A stretch of 64,000 nucleotides of DNA from positions 2,480,001-2,544,000 of the forward strand of contig NZ_CP029495.1 in the NCBI RefSeq assembly GCF_003325475.1. The letters run 5' to 3'. The translations under genes were made by a program, and so were the position numbers. Shown here one piece after another: positions 1 through 8,488 of the stretch. The notes beneath the pieces are model-generated. The model made no database searches, was not told the DNA's origin, and saw nothing but the letters and a program-made list of their open reading frames with translations. Position 1 is the stretch's first letter. Every line of letters starts with the position of its first letter. The DNA is from Chromobacterium phragmitis. GTDB taxonomy: Bacteria; Pseudomonadota; Gammaproteobacteria; Burkholderiales; Chromobacteriaceae.

Positions 1-1
1 T

Positions 2-76
2 CTGTACATCATGTACGGCGGCGGCCTGCTGGCGGCGGGCATGGTGTGGACGCGGTTACTGACTACGGGGAACTGA
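2..76 (+). CDS. 3' end of a gene, possibly ketosynthase/thiolase-like (partial)
   Basis: Only the last 24 codons are inside the window. The reading frame ends LYIMYGGGLLAAGMVWTRLL followed by four residues and TGA at 74-76. A Gly-rich YGGG turn followed by small residues near the C-terminus is reminiscent of the C-terminal beta strand of thiolase-fold enzymes, which would suit the polyketide-like neighbours. The fragment is too short to prove the family. The stop lies 1 bp before the GTG start of the next gene, so it is probably co-transcribed with the cluster. Confidence 0.4.
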   Translation: MYIMYGGGLLAAGMVWTRLLTTGN

Positions 77-77
77 T

Positions 78-1010
78 GTGACAAGCACGCGATTCAAGGC
101 CGCCCAGCAATGCGCGACGGCCGCCCTCCTGCGCTACCTGCCCGAGCGCGAGGATATGGACTGGCTGGCCGATGTGGTGGACCGGCCACGCTTCGGCTGG
201 GACTGGCCGGCGTTGGAGCAAGGCTTCTTCCAGCCGCTGCGCGATTGGGCGGACCTGCACGACGCCAGGCTGAAGCCGGCGCTGGCCGGCTTGCTGATCG
301 ACGCGCTGGGCGGCGACAAAAGCGAGCATCCTGCCTTGCTGGCCGCGCTGGAGTTCACCCACCTGGCATCCTTCATGCTGGATGATCTGGCCAATGGCCG
401 CGATCTGGACGCCAGCGCCAGCGACAAGGTCTCGGTGCCGCTGCCGGTGTGGGTCACCATCGCCTACAACGCCCGCCAGCTGGCGCCGGTGCTGGTGTTG
501 CGCCGGGCGGAGAACCTGGAGCCGGCTAGGCGGCTCAGGCTGGCGCGGCGTTATCTGTTCCAGCAAAGCCTGGGCACCGCGATGGACTTGTGGGGGGCGG
601 AGCGCGGGCTCGAGCATGGCTCGCTGACCGACTTCATCGTTCATCTGAGCCATTACGCCGGCGCCCCAGGTTTGGGCCTGGCGGCCGCGACCGCCGCCGA
701 GGCCGCGAAGCTCGACGGCGAGGCTGTCGAGGCGCTGCGCAAGGCCGGCATGGAGCTGGGTGTGTCGCTGCGCCTGCGCGCGATGGCAGACGGAGAGCCG
801 CGCGCTTTGCGGCTGGATGGCCGCCAAGTGGCGGAGGCGGAAATCCGCTGGCGGCAGGAGTATGACCGCGGGGCGCTGCTGGCCAGCGCGGATCGGCTGC
901 AGGCCTCCGCGCAGGATGCCGCCGAGCGGCTGGACCCGGCCATCGGCAGGGCGATGAACGATTTTCTGGCGGCGCTGGGCGCGCCGTCCGCAGCGGAGGC
1001 ACAACGATGA
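78..1010 (+). CDS. Divergent isoprenoid-synthase-fold-like protein
   Basis: A 310-residue, mostly alpha-helical Ala/Leu-rich protein starting at GTG 78, with a GGGG ribosome-binding-like tract just upstream. Around residue 100 it has FMLDDLANGRD, which resembles the first Asp-rich region of trans-prenyltransferases but lacks the full DDxxD. I see no GKxxRP motif and no second Asp-rich motif. It overlaps the next gene, a more canonical polyprenyl synthase, by ATGA. Inference: a catalytically reduced partner subunit or a specialised relative, since some prenyltransferases are heteromers of an active and a degenerate subunit. It could also be an unrelated helical enzyme. No signal peptide or membrane segment is visible. 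Confidence 0.6.
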   Translation: MTSTRFKAAQQCATAALLRYLPEREDMDWLADVVDRPRFGWDWPALEQGFFQPLRDWADLHDARLKPALAGLLIDALGGDKSEHPALLAALEFTHLASFMLDDLANGRDLDASASDKVSVPLPVWVTIAYNARQLAPVLVLRRAENLEPARRLRLARRYLFQQSLGTAMDLWGAERGLEHGSLTDFIVHLSHYAGAPGLGLAAATAAEAAKLDGEAVEALRKAGMELGVSLRLRAMADGEPRALRLDGRQVAEAEIRWRQEYDRGALLASADRLQASAQDAAERLDPAIGRAMNDFLAALGAPSAAEAQR

Positions 1011-2122
1011 GCGGCAGCGCGCAATACAGCGACGACTTTCTGGCCGACATGGCCCCGGCGCTGGCCGACCAGTACCGGCAATGGTATCCCTGGTGCCGCG
1101 AGACGGTGTTGGCCACGATAGACCGGCTGGCGAACCCGTCTTATCTTGAGGCGGCGCTGGGCGCGCGGCTGTCGGATGCCATGCTGGCGGCAGCGCGCGA
1201 CGCCTGGCTCGAACCTTACCGTTCCTACCATACGCGGATGGGCAAGATGCTGCGTCCCTTTCTGGTATGCAGCGTGATGCAGGCTTTCGAGCGCGATCCG
1301 CGCCGGTCGCCGACCGTGGTGGCCATCGCCGAGATCATCCACGCGGCGTCTCTGGTGCTGGACGACGTCGCCGATGATTCCCCGCTGCGCCGAGGCGGGC
1401 CGACCGCGCATCGCCAGGTGGGCGTCCGGGTCGCCGGCGCCGGCGGCTCCGCCTGGCTGAACGCCTGCTTCCAGCTATTGGCCGAGAGCGATTGCGGATT
1501 GGAGCCGGAACAGGCTCTGCGCCTGGCCGACGAGATCGCCTGGGAGCACTGGGTGACCGGGGTGGGCACCACGATAGACACCACCTGGCCATGGATGGGC
1601 AGGCTGGACGGCACGCCGGCGCAGTACCTGCAATCGGTTGTGCACCGCTCCACCTCCTATACCTACCGCCTGCCGCTGAAGATAGGCGCGATCGCGGCAG
1701 GCGCGACGGCTGAACAAACCGCGCGTTTCGCGGCGCTGGGCGAAGAGTTGGGCATCGCCTTCCAGATCATCGACGACATACTCAACGTCCAGCCCGGCGA
1801 CGACAAATGGGGCAAGGCGCTGGCCGAGGACATTACCCAGGGCAAGATCAACCTGCAGGTGTTGTTGGCGCTGGAGCGCCTGGACGCCGGTCCGCGCGCC
1901 AGGCTGATCGAGATCTTGCAAAGCCGGACCGACGACGCCGGCGCGCTGGCCGAGGCGGTGGCGCTGCTGGAGGACAGCGGCGCTTTCGACGCCGCGCGCG
2001 GCATCGCCCAGGGTTATATCGACAGCACCCAGGCCATCGTCGCCGGCATGGATTTCCTCACCCCGGTGGACAGGGAGCGCTTGTCCGCTTTCGTCGACTA
2101 CGTGATCCATCGCAGCCGCTGA
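1007..2122 (+). CDS. Polyprenyl synthetase family protein (trans-isoprenyl diphosphate synthase-like)
   Basis: 371 residues. It carries GKMLRPFL near residue 80 (GKxxRP substrate motif) and LVLDDVADDSPLRRGG near residue 117 (first Asp-rich DDxxD with the following Arg residues). Near residue 248 is QIIDDILN, a second Asp-rich motif whose last Asp is replaced by Asn. KINLQVLLAL follows, as in the family. Known role of the family: head-to-tail condensation of isopentenyl diphosphate with allylic diphosphates. The N-terminal extension of about 70 residues and the altered second motif make the chain length or even the reaction uncertain. It overlaps the previous gene by 4 bp, and a 53-bp gap precedes the reductase. 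Confidence 0.85.
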   Translation: MSGSAQYSDDFLADMAPALADQYRQWYPWCRETVLATIDRLANPSYLEAALGARLSDAMLAAARDAWLEPYRSYHTRMGKMLRPFLVCSVMQAFERDPRRSPTVVAIAEIIHAASLVLDDVADDSPLRRGGPTAHRQVGVRVAGAGGSAWLNACFQLLAESDCGLEPEQALRLADEIAWEHWVTGVGTTIDTTWPWMGRLDGTPAQYLQSVVHRSTSYTYRLPLKIGAIAAGATAEQTARFAALGEELGIAFQIIDDILNVQPGDDKWGKALAEDITQGKINLQVLLALERLDAGPRARLIEILQSRTDDAGALAEAVALLEDSGAFDAARGIAQGYIDSTQAIVAGMDFLTPVDRERLSAFVDYVIHRSR

Positions 2123-2175
2123 GCGAGGCGCGCCAGGCAGGAGGGCGGGTTCGCCATGCGCAAGAGAGATGACAA

Positions 2176-3369
2176 ATGAATTTGACGGGTGGAAAAATAA
2201 GAGGAACCGTACTGCTGACCGGCGTGACCGGCGGCCTGGGCGCGGAGCTGCTGCCCAGGCTGCTGCGGCGGCATCCCGATTGCGAGGTGGCGGCGCTGAC
2301 GCGCGGCGGCACGCCGCGGCAGGCGCAGGACAGGCTGGAAGCCGCGTTGGATTTCGCGCGGCTGGGGCCGGAGGAAAGAGCCCGGGTGTCGCTGCTCCAC
2401 GGCGATGTCTCCCATCCCCGCTTCGGCTTGTCGGATGCCGATTGGCGCGCATTGGCGTCGCGCGTCGGCCGCGTGTTTCACCTGGCGGCCAGCGTGGATT
2501 TCGATCTGCCGCTGGCCGAGTCGAGAGCGGCGAACGTCGACAGCGCGCGGGAGGTGTTGGCCTTTTGCGGGGAAGCGGCCCGAGGAATGCGCGATTTCCG
2601 GCTCAACTATGTGTCCACCGCCTATGTGTCGGGCCGCCGCCGGGGAAGGCTGATGGAGGACGAACTCTATCTGGGACAAACGTTCTGCAACGGTTACGAG
2701 CAGTCCAAGTTCGAGGCCGAACAACTGGTCAGGCAGGCCGCCGCCAGGCTGCCGCTGACCATCTATCGGCCCAGCCAGATCATAGGCGAGTCGAGCGAGG
2801 GGCGGATACGCAAGTTCTTCGGCTATTACGAGTTTCTCAAACTGGCGGAGCGCGGCCGCATGCCGGTGCTGCCGGCTGACCCTCTCGCGCGCCCCGATCT
2901 GGTGCCGGCCGATTACGTTTGCGAGGCGATGCTGCATTTCGACGCCGATCCCGGCGCGGTCGGCCGCTGTTACCACCTGACCGCCGGGTTGGCGCGGAGC
3001 CTGAGCTTCGAGCGCATTTTCAGCCAGATGTACCGCGAACTCGCCGCGCGAAGGCCGGATGGCAAGGGGCCGGCCAAGCCCCGGATGTTCCGCCCGGAAG
3101 AGCTGGAATGGATGGCCTCGCCTGAGGAGTTGCGGCGCTTCCATTTGAGCCCGCTCAAGCTGTTGCTGCGCACTTACCGGGCCTATCTGGAGTCCGAGCG
3201 GGACTTCGATTGCGAGGCCACTCAAGCCAGCCTGGCGCGAGCCGGGATCGCGTTGCCGGACATCGAGTCCGCGCTGCGGCTGAGCGCCGGCTACGCGCTG
3301 GGCGCGCGCTTTGGGCAGACCGGGCGCGCGGGGGCAGCCCGAAGCGGGGCCGCGCGGCAACCGGCCTGA
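2176..3369 (+). CDS. NAD(P)-dependent acyl-thioester reductase (fatty acyl reductase/CAR R-domain-like SDR)
   Basis: 397 residues. The N-terminus has LLTGVTGGLGAELL (TGxxGxxG Rossmann loop, residues 13-26). VFHLAASVDFDLP follows near 108 and YEQSKFEAEQ near 175 holds the YxxxK catalytic pair of extended short-chain dehydrogenases. The pattern matches the NAD_binding_4 (male sterility) family, which reductively releases acyl chains from CoA or carrier protein as aldehyde or alcohol. Start ATG 2176 follows a purine-rich AAGAGAGA. Beside an ACP and ketosynthase, the likely role is reductive off-loading of the chain (inference). The last 25 residues are low-complexity Gly/Ala/Arg. Confidence 0.82.
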   Translation: MNLTGGKIRGTVLLTGVTGGLGAELLPRLLRRHPDCEVAALTRGGTPRQAQDRLEAALDFARLGPEERARVSLLHGDVSHPRFGLSDADWRALASRVGRVFHLAASVDFDLPLAESRAANVDSAREVLAFCGEAARGMRDFRLNYVSTAYVSGRRRGRLMEDELYLGQTFCNGYEQSKFEAEQLVRQAAARLPLTIYRPSQIIGESSEGRIRKFFGYYEFLKLAERGRMPVLPADPLARPDLVPADYVCEAMLHFDADPGAVGRCYHLTAGLARSLSFERIFSQMYRELAARRPDGKGPAKPRMFRPEELEWMASPEELRRFHLSPLKLLLRTYRAYLESERDFDCEATQASLARAGIALPDIESALRLSAGYALGARFGQTGRAGAARSGAARQPA

Positions 3370-3398
3370 TCACCGACATCAAGCAGGAGCAGACAACG

Positions 3399-4421
3399 AT
3401 GAAACGCGAATTGCTGGCCATACTCCGCTGTCCCCACTGCCGCGGCGCGCTGCGGGCGGAGGGCGAAGCGGGGGGAGAAGAGGCGATCGAGGAGGGCGAG
3501 CTGTCCTGCACCGGTTGCCGCCGCCATTTTCCCGTGGTGCAGGGCGTGCCGCGGCTGGTGCTGCAGGATGGCCTGGTGGACAAGACGCGCAGCGGCTTCA
3601 CCTACCAGTGGGACAAGCGCCAGCGCGGCCGCGCCGAGCGCCGCGCGGTGGTGTACGGCTACGAGATAGGCAAGTTCATGGACTGGTTCGTCGGCGAGTT
3701 CACGCTCGGCCTGTCCGCCAAGGCCGAAGGCGCCTGGCTGCTGGACGCCGGCTGCGGCAGCGGCGAGAAGGCGCGGGAGCTGGCGCGCCATTTTCCGCAG
3801 CACCAGGTGGTGGCGATAGACCAATCCAACGCCATCGCCCGCGCCGCCTGGGAAAATCGCGACCTGCCCAATCTACACTTCGTCCAGGCCAATGTCTGGT
3901 ATCCGCCGTTCGCCGAGCGCAGCCTGCAGTTCGCGATGAGCATAGGCGTGCTGCACCACACGCCGGACACGCTGCGCGCTTTCCGCGCGATCGGCGCGCT
4001 GGTGGCGCCGGGAGGCGACTTCATGACCTGGTTGTATCCGCTGCCGGAGGAAGACAGCTTCTGGGCCGGCCTGTACCGGCAACGCGACAACCATTTCCTC
4101 AAGCTGGGCCACCGGTTGCCGCATTGGCTGACGATCGCGCTGTGCCACGCCTACATTGCCGCGTTCTTCCCATGGGTGTTGCGCTTCCTCAAGGCGCAGT
4201 ACCGGGTGAACAGGGACCGCTTCCCCATCTACCCGGATCGGCCGTCGCTGGGCGAGCTGTACCGCAGTTCGGTGTTCCTGTCCTTCGACAACGTGATGCC
4301 GCCGCACCAGTTCCGCCACGGCCGGCCCGAAGTCAGAGGCTGGTATCGCCAGCACGGCTTCGGCGAGGTCAACGACCGCTACCCAGGTTTTTTCCATGCG
4401 ATACGCGGCCATGCCGCCTGA
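3399..4421 (+). CDS. SAM-dependent methyltransferase with Trm112-like zinc-ribbon N-terminus
   Basis: 340 residues from ATG 3399, preceded by AGCAGGAGC. Residues 8-48 form a zinc-ribbon-like unit: ILRCPHCRGAL, then LSCTGCRRHFPVVQGVPRL, the signature of Trm112/YcaR-type domains. Residues about 105-215 are a class I methyltransferase core with LLDAGCGSGEKARELA (motif I), VVAIDQSNAI (acidic motif II) and MSIGVLHHTP (post-motif). The substrate is unknown. In this operon it may methylate a polyketide or isoprenoid intermediate (inference). The C-terminal 100 residues are hydrophobic and aromatic, consistent with a lipid-like substrate. Confidence 0.85.
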   Translation: MKRELLAILRCPHCRGALRAEGEAGGEEAIEEGELSCTGCRRHFPVVQGVPRLVLQDGLVDKTRSGFTYQWDKRQRGRAERRAVVYGYEIGKFMDWFVGEFTLGLSAKAEGAWLLDAGCGSGEKARELARHFPQHQVVAIDQSNAIARAAWENRDLPNLHFVQANVWYPPFAERSLQFAMSIGVLHHTPDTLRAFRAIGALVAPGGDFMTWLYPLPEEDSFWAGLYRQRDNHFLKLGHRLPHWLTIALCHAYIAAFFPWVLRFLKAQYRVNRDRFPIYPDRPSLGELYRSSVFLSFDNVMPPHQFRHGRPEVRGWYRQHGFGEVNDRYPGFFHAIRGHAA

Positions 4422-4443
4422 TTTCCTGAAAGAGGAGACCGCC

Positions 4444-4782
4444 ATGAACGACGCCACCATCGAGCTTGAATCCGCCCTGGAAGACAAGTTGCGCGCTTTT
4501 CTGGTCCGCTTGCTGAAGCTGGACGAGGACCAGCCGCTGCCGGCCGACGCCGACCTGATCCAGCAGATCGGCCTGGATTCCATCGAGGCCTTCGACGCCA
4601 TCGCCACGCTGCACGAACTGCTGGACGCGGTGATCCCGGAGAACTTCAACCCCAAGGTGGTCAACAGCATACGCACGCTGGCGCGCTACGTGCTGGACGC
4701 CTTCGGCGACGAGGCGGTGCGCCGTTTCGTGGCGCTGGATCTGGAGACGGTGACGGCCTTCGACGCCGAGGAGGATCTGTAG
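4444..4782 (+). CDS. Acyl carrier protein
   Basis: 112 residues. The start at ATG 4444 is chosen because AAAGAGGAG lies 6-12 bases upstream; an in-frame ATG at 4396 would overlap the methyltransferase. QIGLDSIEAFDAI near residue 40-52 contains the (L/I)GxDS phosphopantetheine attachment Ser. The protein is acidic and helical, as expected for ACPs. The C-terminal extension of about 30 residues beyond a typical 80-residue ACP is unusual. It should carry the growing chain for the ketosynthase pair, ketoreductase and dehydratase encoded just downstream. Confidence 0.9.
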   Translation: MNDATIELESALEDKLRAFLVRLLKLDEDQPLPADADLIQQIGLDSIEAFDAIATLHELLDAVIPENFNPKVVNSIRTLARYVLDAFGDEAVRRFVALDLETVTAFDAEEDL

Positions 4783-4784
4783 CC

Positions 4785-5228
4785 ATGGCCGTCCGGCGGC
4801 TGTCCATGGCGGAGCTGGCAAGTTTGTTGCCTCACGCCGGCGACGCCTTCTTCCTCAGCGACGCCGAAGTGGATGGCTGGAAGGCCAGCGGCGGCGCCAG
4901 CTGGCGCGCCGACCATCCCCACCTGCGCGGGCACTTTCCGGGCGATCCCATCGTGCCAGGCATTTATCTGCTGGAAGCGGCCGCGCAGCTGGCCGGCGTG
5001 GCGATACGCTGCGGCGCGGAGGACTGGACGCCGCAGACGCTGGGCGTGCTGGCGGCGGTGCGCAAGTCCTATTTCCATCGCTTCGTCCGGCCGGGCGAGC
5101 GGGTGGACTACGCGCTGGAGGTAAGGCCGACGCCGGGCAGCGGGATGTACGCGGTGAGCGGGCTGGGCCGGGCGGGCGGAGACAAGGTGTTGACCGTGGA
5201 ACTGACGATAGCCGGCGCGCGGCGTTAG
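4785..5228 (+). CDS. FabZ-like hot-dog 3-hydroxyacyl-ACP dehydratase
   Basis: 147 residues, starting 2 bp after the ACP stop. HLRGHFPGDPIVPGIYLLEA at residues about 46-65 matches the FabA/FabZ signature, with the catalytic His in GHFPG and a helix continuing AAQLAG. Its length equals stand-alone FabZ (about 145-150). The known family reaction is dehydration of 3-hydroxyacyl-ACP to trans-2-enoyl-ACP. In this operon it would create the double bonds of a polyene or the intermediate for enoyl reduction. The acidic helix residue that follows in FabZ is seen as the E of LLEA. Confidence 0.88.
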   Translation: MAVRRLSMAELASLLPHAGDAFFLSDAEVDGWKASGGASWRADHPHLRGHFPGDPIVPGIYLLEAAAQLAGVAIRCGAEDWTPQTLGVLAAVRKSYFHRFVRPGERVDYALEVRPTPGSGMYAVSGLGRAGGDKVLTVELTIAGARR

Positions 5229-5248
5229 CGCGGCGGGAGGGAGAAGGC

Positions 5249-6478
5249 ATGGATGAGCGCAGAGTGGTGATCACCGGCATCGGCGTGGTGTCGCCTTACG
5301 GCGCGGGCTTGCAGCGCTTCTGGCAGGCGCTGGCTGGGGGCGAGAGCGCGAGGCGGCCGATACGCGGTTTCGACGCCTCGGTTTACCGCAGCGCGCAGGG
5401 CGGCGAGGCGCCGGCCGAGTTGCTGGCGGACGCCGGCGCGCGCGCGCGCTGCGGCGGCCCGGGCGAGGACAGCGCCTACTTCTTGGCGCTAGCCGCCGAC
5501 GAGGCGCTGGCGGACGCCGGCCTGGGGCCGGTATTCGATGACGCCGAGCGCGTCGGCTGCGTGCTGGGCACGTTGTGCGCCGGCATGCGCAATATGCGCG
5601 AGTACGGCGCGGCCTACGAAGCGGGGCGGCCGTCGCCGGTGGCGGCGGAGACGATACCGGCCCATTACCAGCTGGATTTCCTGGCGCGGCGGCACAATCT
5701 GACCGGACCGTCGTCGCTGGTGTCCACCGCCTGCTCATCCACCACTGACGCGCTGGGCTACGCCTTCGACCTGATACGCGGCGGCGAGTGCGACCGCTGC
5801 CTGTCCGGCGGCGGCGACGTGCTGGCGGAGATGATACACGCGGCCTTCAACGGCCTGTATTCGATCACCGCGGGCGAGCCCAGGCCGTTCGACAGCGAGC
5901 GCGACGGCTTCTTCATCGGCGAGGGCGCCGGCCTGTTCCATCTGGAAACGCTGGAGTCGGCCCGCGCGCGCGGCGCGCGCATCCACGCAGAGATTCTGGG
6001 CTACGGCCTGTCCAATACCGGCCACCACCTGACCGCCACCTCGGAAGACGGCGCCGGCGAGGCGCTGGCGATACGCCGCGCGCTGGACGACGCCGGCCTC
6101 GGGCCGGCGGACATCGACTACATCAATTGCCACGGCACCGGCACCCGCCACAACGACGCGTCCGAGATCCGCGCGATCAACCGGGTGTTCGGCGACGCCG
6201 CCGAACGGCTTCACCTCAGCTCCAACAAGGCCTCGATCGGCCATTGCATGGGCGCGGCCGGCGCGCTGGAGGCGGCGGCGACGGTATTGGCGCTGGAAAA
6301 CGGCCTGATCCCGCCGACGCTGCACACCCGAGGCGACGAGGCGGAGCTGCGCAGCCGCCTGGTCGGGGCCGAGGCCAGGCCGGCTGCGCTGCGGCGCGCG
6401 CTGTCGCAATCGTTCGGCTTCGGCGGCGCCTGCTCCTGCATCGTATTCGGCCATTACCGGGAGGATGAACATGCGTGA
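5249..6478 (+). CDS. Beta-ketoacyl-ACP synthase (KAS II / type II PKS KS-alpha)
   Basis: 409 residues with a complete catalytic triad: Cys in LVSTACSSTTDAL near residue 160, His in NCHGTGTRHND near residue 295 and His in SSNKASIGHCMGAAGA near residue 335. RRVVITGIGVVSPYG opens the thiolase fold. Starts at ATG 5249 behind GGGAGGGAGAAGGC. The next gene overlaps its end and encodes a related protein without the Cys, so the two probably form a KS-CLF heterodimer as in aryl polyene and ishigamide-type highly reducing type II PKS systems (inference). Confidence 0.92.
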   Translation: MDERRVVITGIGVVSPYGAGLQRFWQALAGGESARRPIRGFDASVYRSAQGGEAPAELLADAGARARCGGPGEDSAYFLALAADEALADAGLGPVFDDAERVGCVLGTLCAGMRNMREYGAAYEAGRPSPVAAETIPAHYQLDFLARRHNLTGPSSLVSTACSSTTDALGYAFDLIRGGECDRCLSGGGDVLAEMIHAAFNGLYSITAGEPRPFDSERDGFFIGEGAGLFHLETLESARARGARIHAEILGYGLSNTGHHLTATSEDGAGEALAIRRALDDAGLGPADIDYINCHGTGTRHNDASEIRAINRVFGDAAERLHLSSNKASIGHCMGAAGALEAAATVLALENGLIPPTLHTRGDEAELRSRLVGAEARPAALRRALSQSFGFGGACSCIVFGHYREDEHA

Positions 6479-7640
6479 AGTGGCGATTACCGGCATCGGC
6501 GCGGTCGGTCCGCACGGCGTGGGACTGGATGGCATGCTCGACGGCCGCTTCGTGTTTTCCGCCTGGCCGGAGGCGGCGTCGCCGCCGCACGCCGAGTCCC
6601 TGATCGCCAGCGTCGGCGATTATCCCCGCACCCGTTATTTCAACGAGCGCGCGCTGCGGCTGATGGACAAGCCGATGATGCTGGCCAGCTTCGCCGCCGG
6701 ATCGGCGCTGGAGGACGCGGGCTACGGCGATGGCGAGGCGCCGGAAGACTGCGCGACGCTGCTGGGCACCGCGCGCTCCGAGCAGACCTCGGTGCACAAG
6801 TTTTCGCTGCCGCTGCTGCAGGGGCGGCCGGAACGGATCAATCCGGCCGAGTTTCCGCTGGTGGCGCGCAACATCGCCTGCGGCCAGATGGCGATCCGCT
6901 TCGGCCTGCGCGGCCCCAGCTCGGTGCTGGCTTCGGGGCCGCTGGCTTCGCTGCAGGCGGTGGCGCGCGCCGCCGGCCTGATCCGCTCAGGGCGAGCCAA
7001 GGTCGCGCTGGCGGGCGGCGTGGAGGCGCTGTCGCGCTTCGCCTTGCGCTTCTGCCGCGATTATTACGGCGACGCAGCGCTGGCCGGCAGGCCGGCCTTC
7101 TTCGGCGACAAGGGCGGCGGCCTGATCCCGTCCGAGGGCGCGTGCATGCTGGTGTTGGAAGACGCGGAGCTCGCGGAGGCGCGCGGCGCGCGCGTCTACG
7201 CCAGGCTGGGAGGCTGGCATGCCGGCCGGCTGGGCCGGGGCGACGCGGTCCAATCGCTGCTGGACGGCTGGCGCCGCGCGGCCGACGCCGAGCCGGACCT
7301 GCTGCTGCCGGGGGCCGGCGGGGCGGGCCGCGATCACGAAAGGCTGGAGACGCGGGCCTTGCGCCGCTGGCTGGCGGAGCGCGCCGGGCAGCCGTGCAAG
7401 CTGCTGGCCGCGCGGGCGCTGGCGGGGGAGGGCGAGAGCTGGAGCGGCGCGCTGCAGGTGGCCTTGGCCGCCGCTTCGCTGGCAAGCCGGCGCGCGCCGG
7501 CCACGCCGGACGTGGCGGCGGACGCCGATCCGGCGCTGGCTCGGGCCGCCGCGGGCGGGGTTTTGCCGGCGGCGGCCGCCGCGCTGGCGCTGGGCAACGA
7601 CGCCGCCGGCGCTTTCTGCGCGCTGGAGCTGCGCCGATGA
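6471..7640 (+). CDS. Ketosynthase-like chain length factor (no active-site Cys)
   Basis: 389 residues. ATG 6471 is preferred over ATG 6465 because GGGAGG sits at the right distance. It shares the KAS opening REVAITGIGAVGPHG and the KAS II layout. At the active-site position it reads SVLASGPLASLQAV instead of a TACSSG-like motif, so the nucleophilic Cys is absent. The His motifs are also not recognisable, and the C-terminus is shortened and Ala-rich. Family knowledge: such proteins are chain length factors that dimerise with a true KS. It overlaps the KS gene by 8 bp, implying translational coupling and equimolar assembly. Confidence 0.85.
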   Translation: MREVAITGIGAVGPHGVGLDGMLDGRFVFSAWPEAASPPHAESLIASVGDYPRTRYFNERALRLMDKPMMLASFAAGSALEDAGYGDGEAPEDCATLLGTARSEQTSVHKFSLPLLQGRPERINPAEFPLVARNIACGQMAIRFGLRGPSSVLASGPLASLQAVARAAGLIRSGRAKVALAGGVEALSRFALRFCRDYYGDAALAGRPAFFGDKGGGLIPSEGACMLVLEDAELAEARGARVYARLGGWHAGRLGRGDAVQSLLDGWRRAADAEPDLLLPGAGGAGRDHERLETRALRRWLAERAGQPCKLLAARALAGEGESWSGALQVALAAASLASRRAPATPDVAADADPALARAAAGGVLPAAAAALALGNDAAGAFCALELRR

Positions 7641-7708
7641 GCGCGGGCTGCGTCCGTCGTCCCTTTGCCGCCCCGTCTGGCGACGCAGCGGCGGATTTGG
7701 AGAAACCC

Positions 7709-8488
7709 ATGAGTCAGAACGCATTGCCGCTCGCGGCGCGAAAGGCGGCGCTGGTCACCGGCGCGGGGCGGGGCATAGGCCGCGCGATCGCGCAGGAGCT
7801 GGCCGGCCGCAAGCTGCCGGTCTTCGTCAACTACCGCAGCGACGAGGCGGCTGCCGAGGACGCCTGCGCGGCGATCCGGGCCGCCGGCGGCGAAGCCTAT
7901 CCGTTGCGAGCGGACGTGTCCGATCGCGAGGCGGTGGCGGCGATGTTCGCCGACATCCGCCAGCGCGGCTTCTGGGTGCAGACCCTGGTCAACAACGCCG
8001 GCATCGTCCGCGACGGCCTGCTGGCGATGATGCCGGCCGACGACTGGAGGACAGTGCTGGGCAGCAATCTGGACGGCAGCTTCCACTGCGCGCGCGCCGC
8101 GTTGCAGACGATGATGAGCCGCAAGAGCGGGCAGATCGTCAACATCGCCTCGGTCGGCGGCATGCGGGCCCAGGTCGGCCAGGCAAATTACGCGGCGGCC
8201 AAGGCCGGCTTGCTGGCGCTGACCCGCGGCCTGGCGCGCGAGGTCGGCCGCTACGGCATACGCGTCAACGCGGTGGCGCCGGGCTTCATCGACACTGACA
8301 TGCTGGCGGAGATGAAAGCGTCGGACAAAGGCGCGGCCATGCTGGAAGAGGCGCGCGCCAAGCAGATTCCGCTGGCGCGCTTCGGCAGGCCGGAGGAGGT
8401 GGCGCAGACCGTCGGCTTCCTGTGCTCGAGCGCGGCCAGCTACATCACCGGCCACGTGCTGGTCGTCGACGGAGGGCTGTGTGCCTGA
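7709..8488 (+). CDS. FabG-like 3-oxoacyl-ACP reductase (SDR)
   Basis: 259 residues from ATG 7709 with TTGGAGAAA upstream. KAALVTGAGRGIGRAIAQEL (residues 11-30) is the TGxxxGxG cofactor loop. NNAGIV follows near 90, the catalytic Ser in NIASVGG near 145 and YAAAKAGLLALTRGLA near 160 gives the YxxxK pair. VNAVAPGFIDTDM and the C-terminal GHVLVVDGGLCA are typical of FabG. The family reduces 3-ketoacyl-ACP with NADPH. With the upstream KS, CLF and dehydratase it completes a reductive elongation set. A 68-bp gap separates it from the CLF gene. Confidence 0.92.
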   Translation: MSQNALPLAARKAALVTGAGRGIGRAIAQELAGRKLPVFVNYRSDEAAAEDACAAIRAAGGEAYPLRADVSDREAVAAMFADIRQRGFWVQTLVNNAGIVRDGLLAMMPADDWRTVLGSNLDGSFHCARAALQTMMSRKSGQIVNIASVGGMRAQVGQANYAAAKAGLLALTRGLAREVGRYGIRVNAVAPGFIDTDMLAEMKASDKGAAMLEEARAKQIPLARFGRPEEVAQTVGFLCSSAASYITGHVLVVDGGLCA

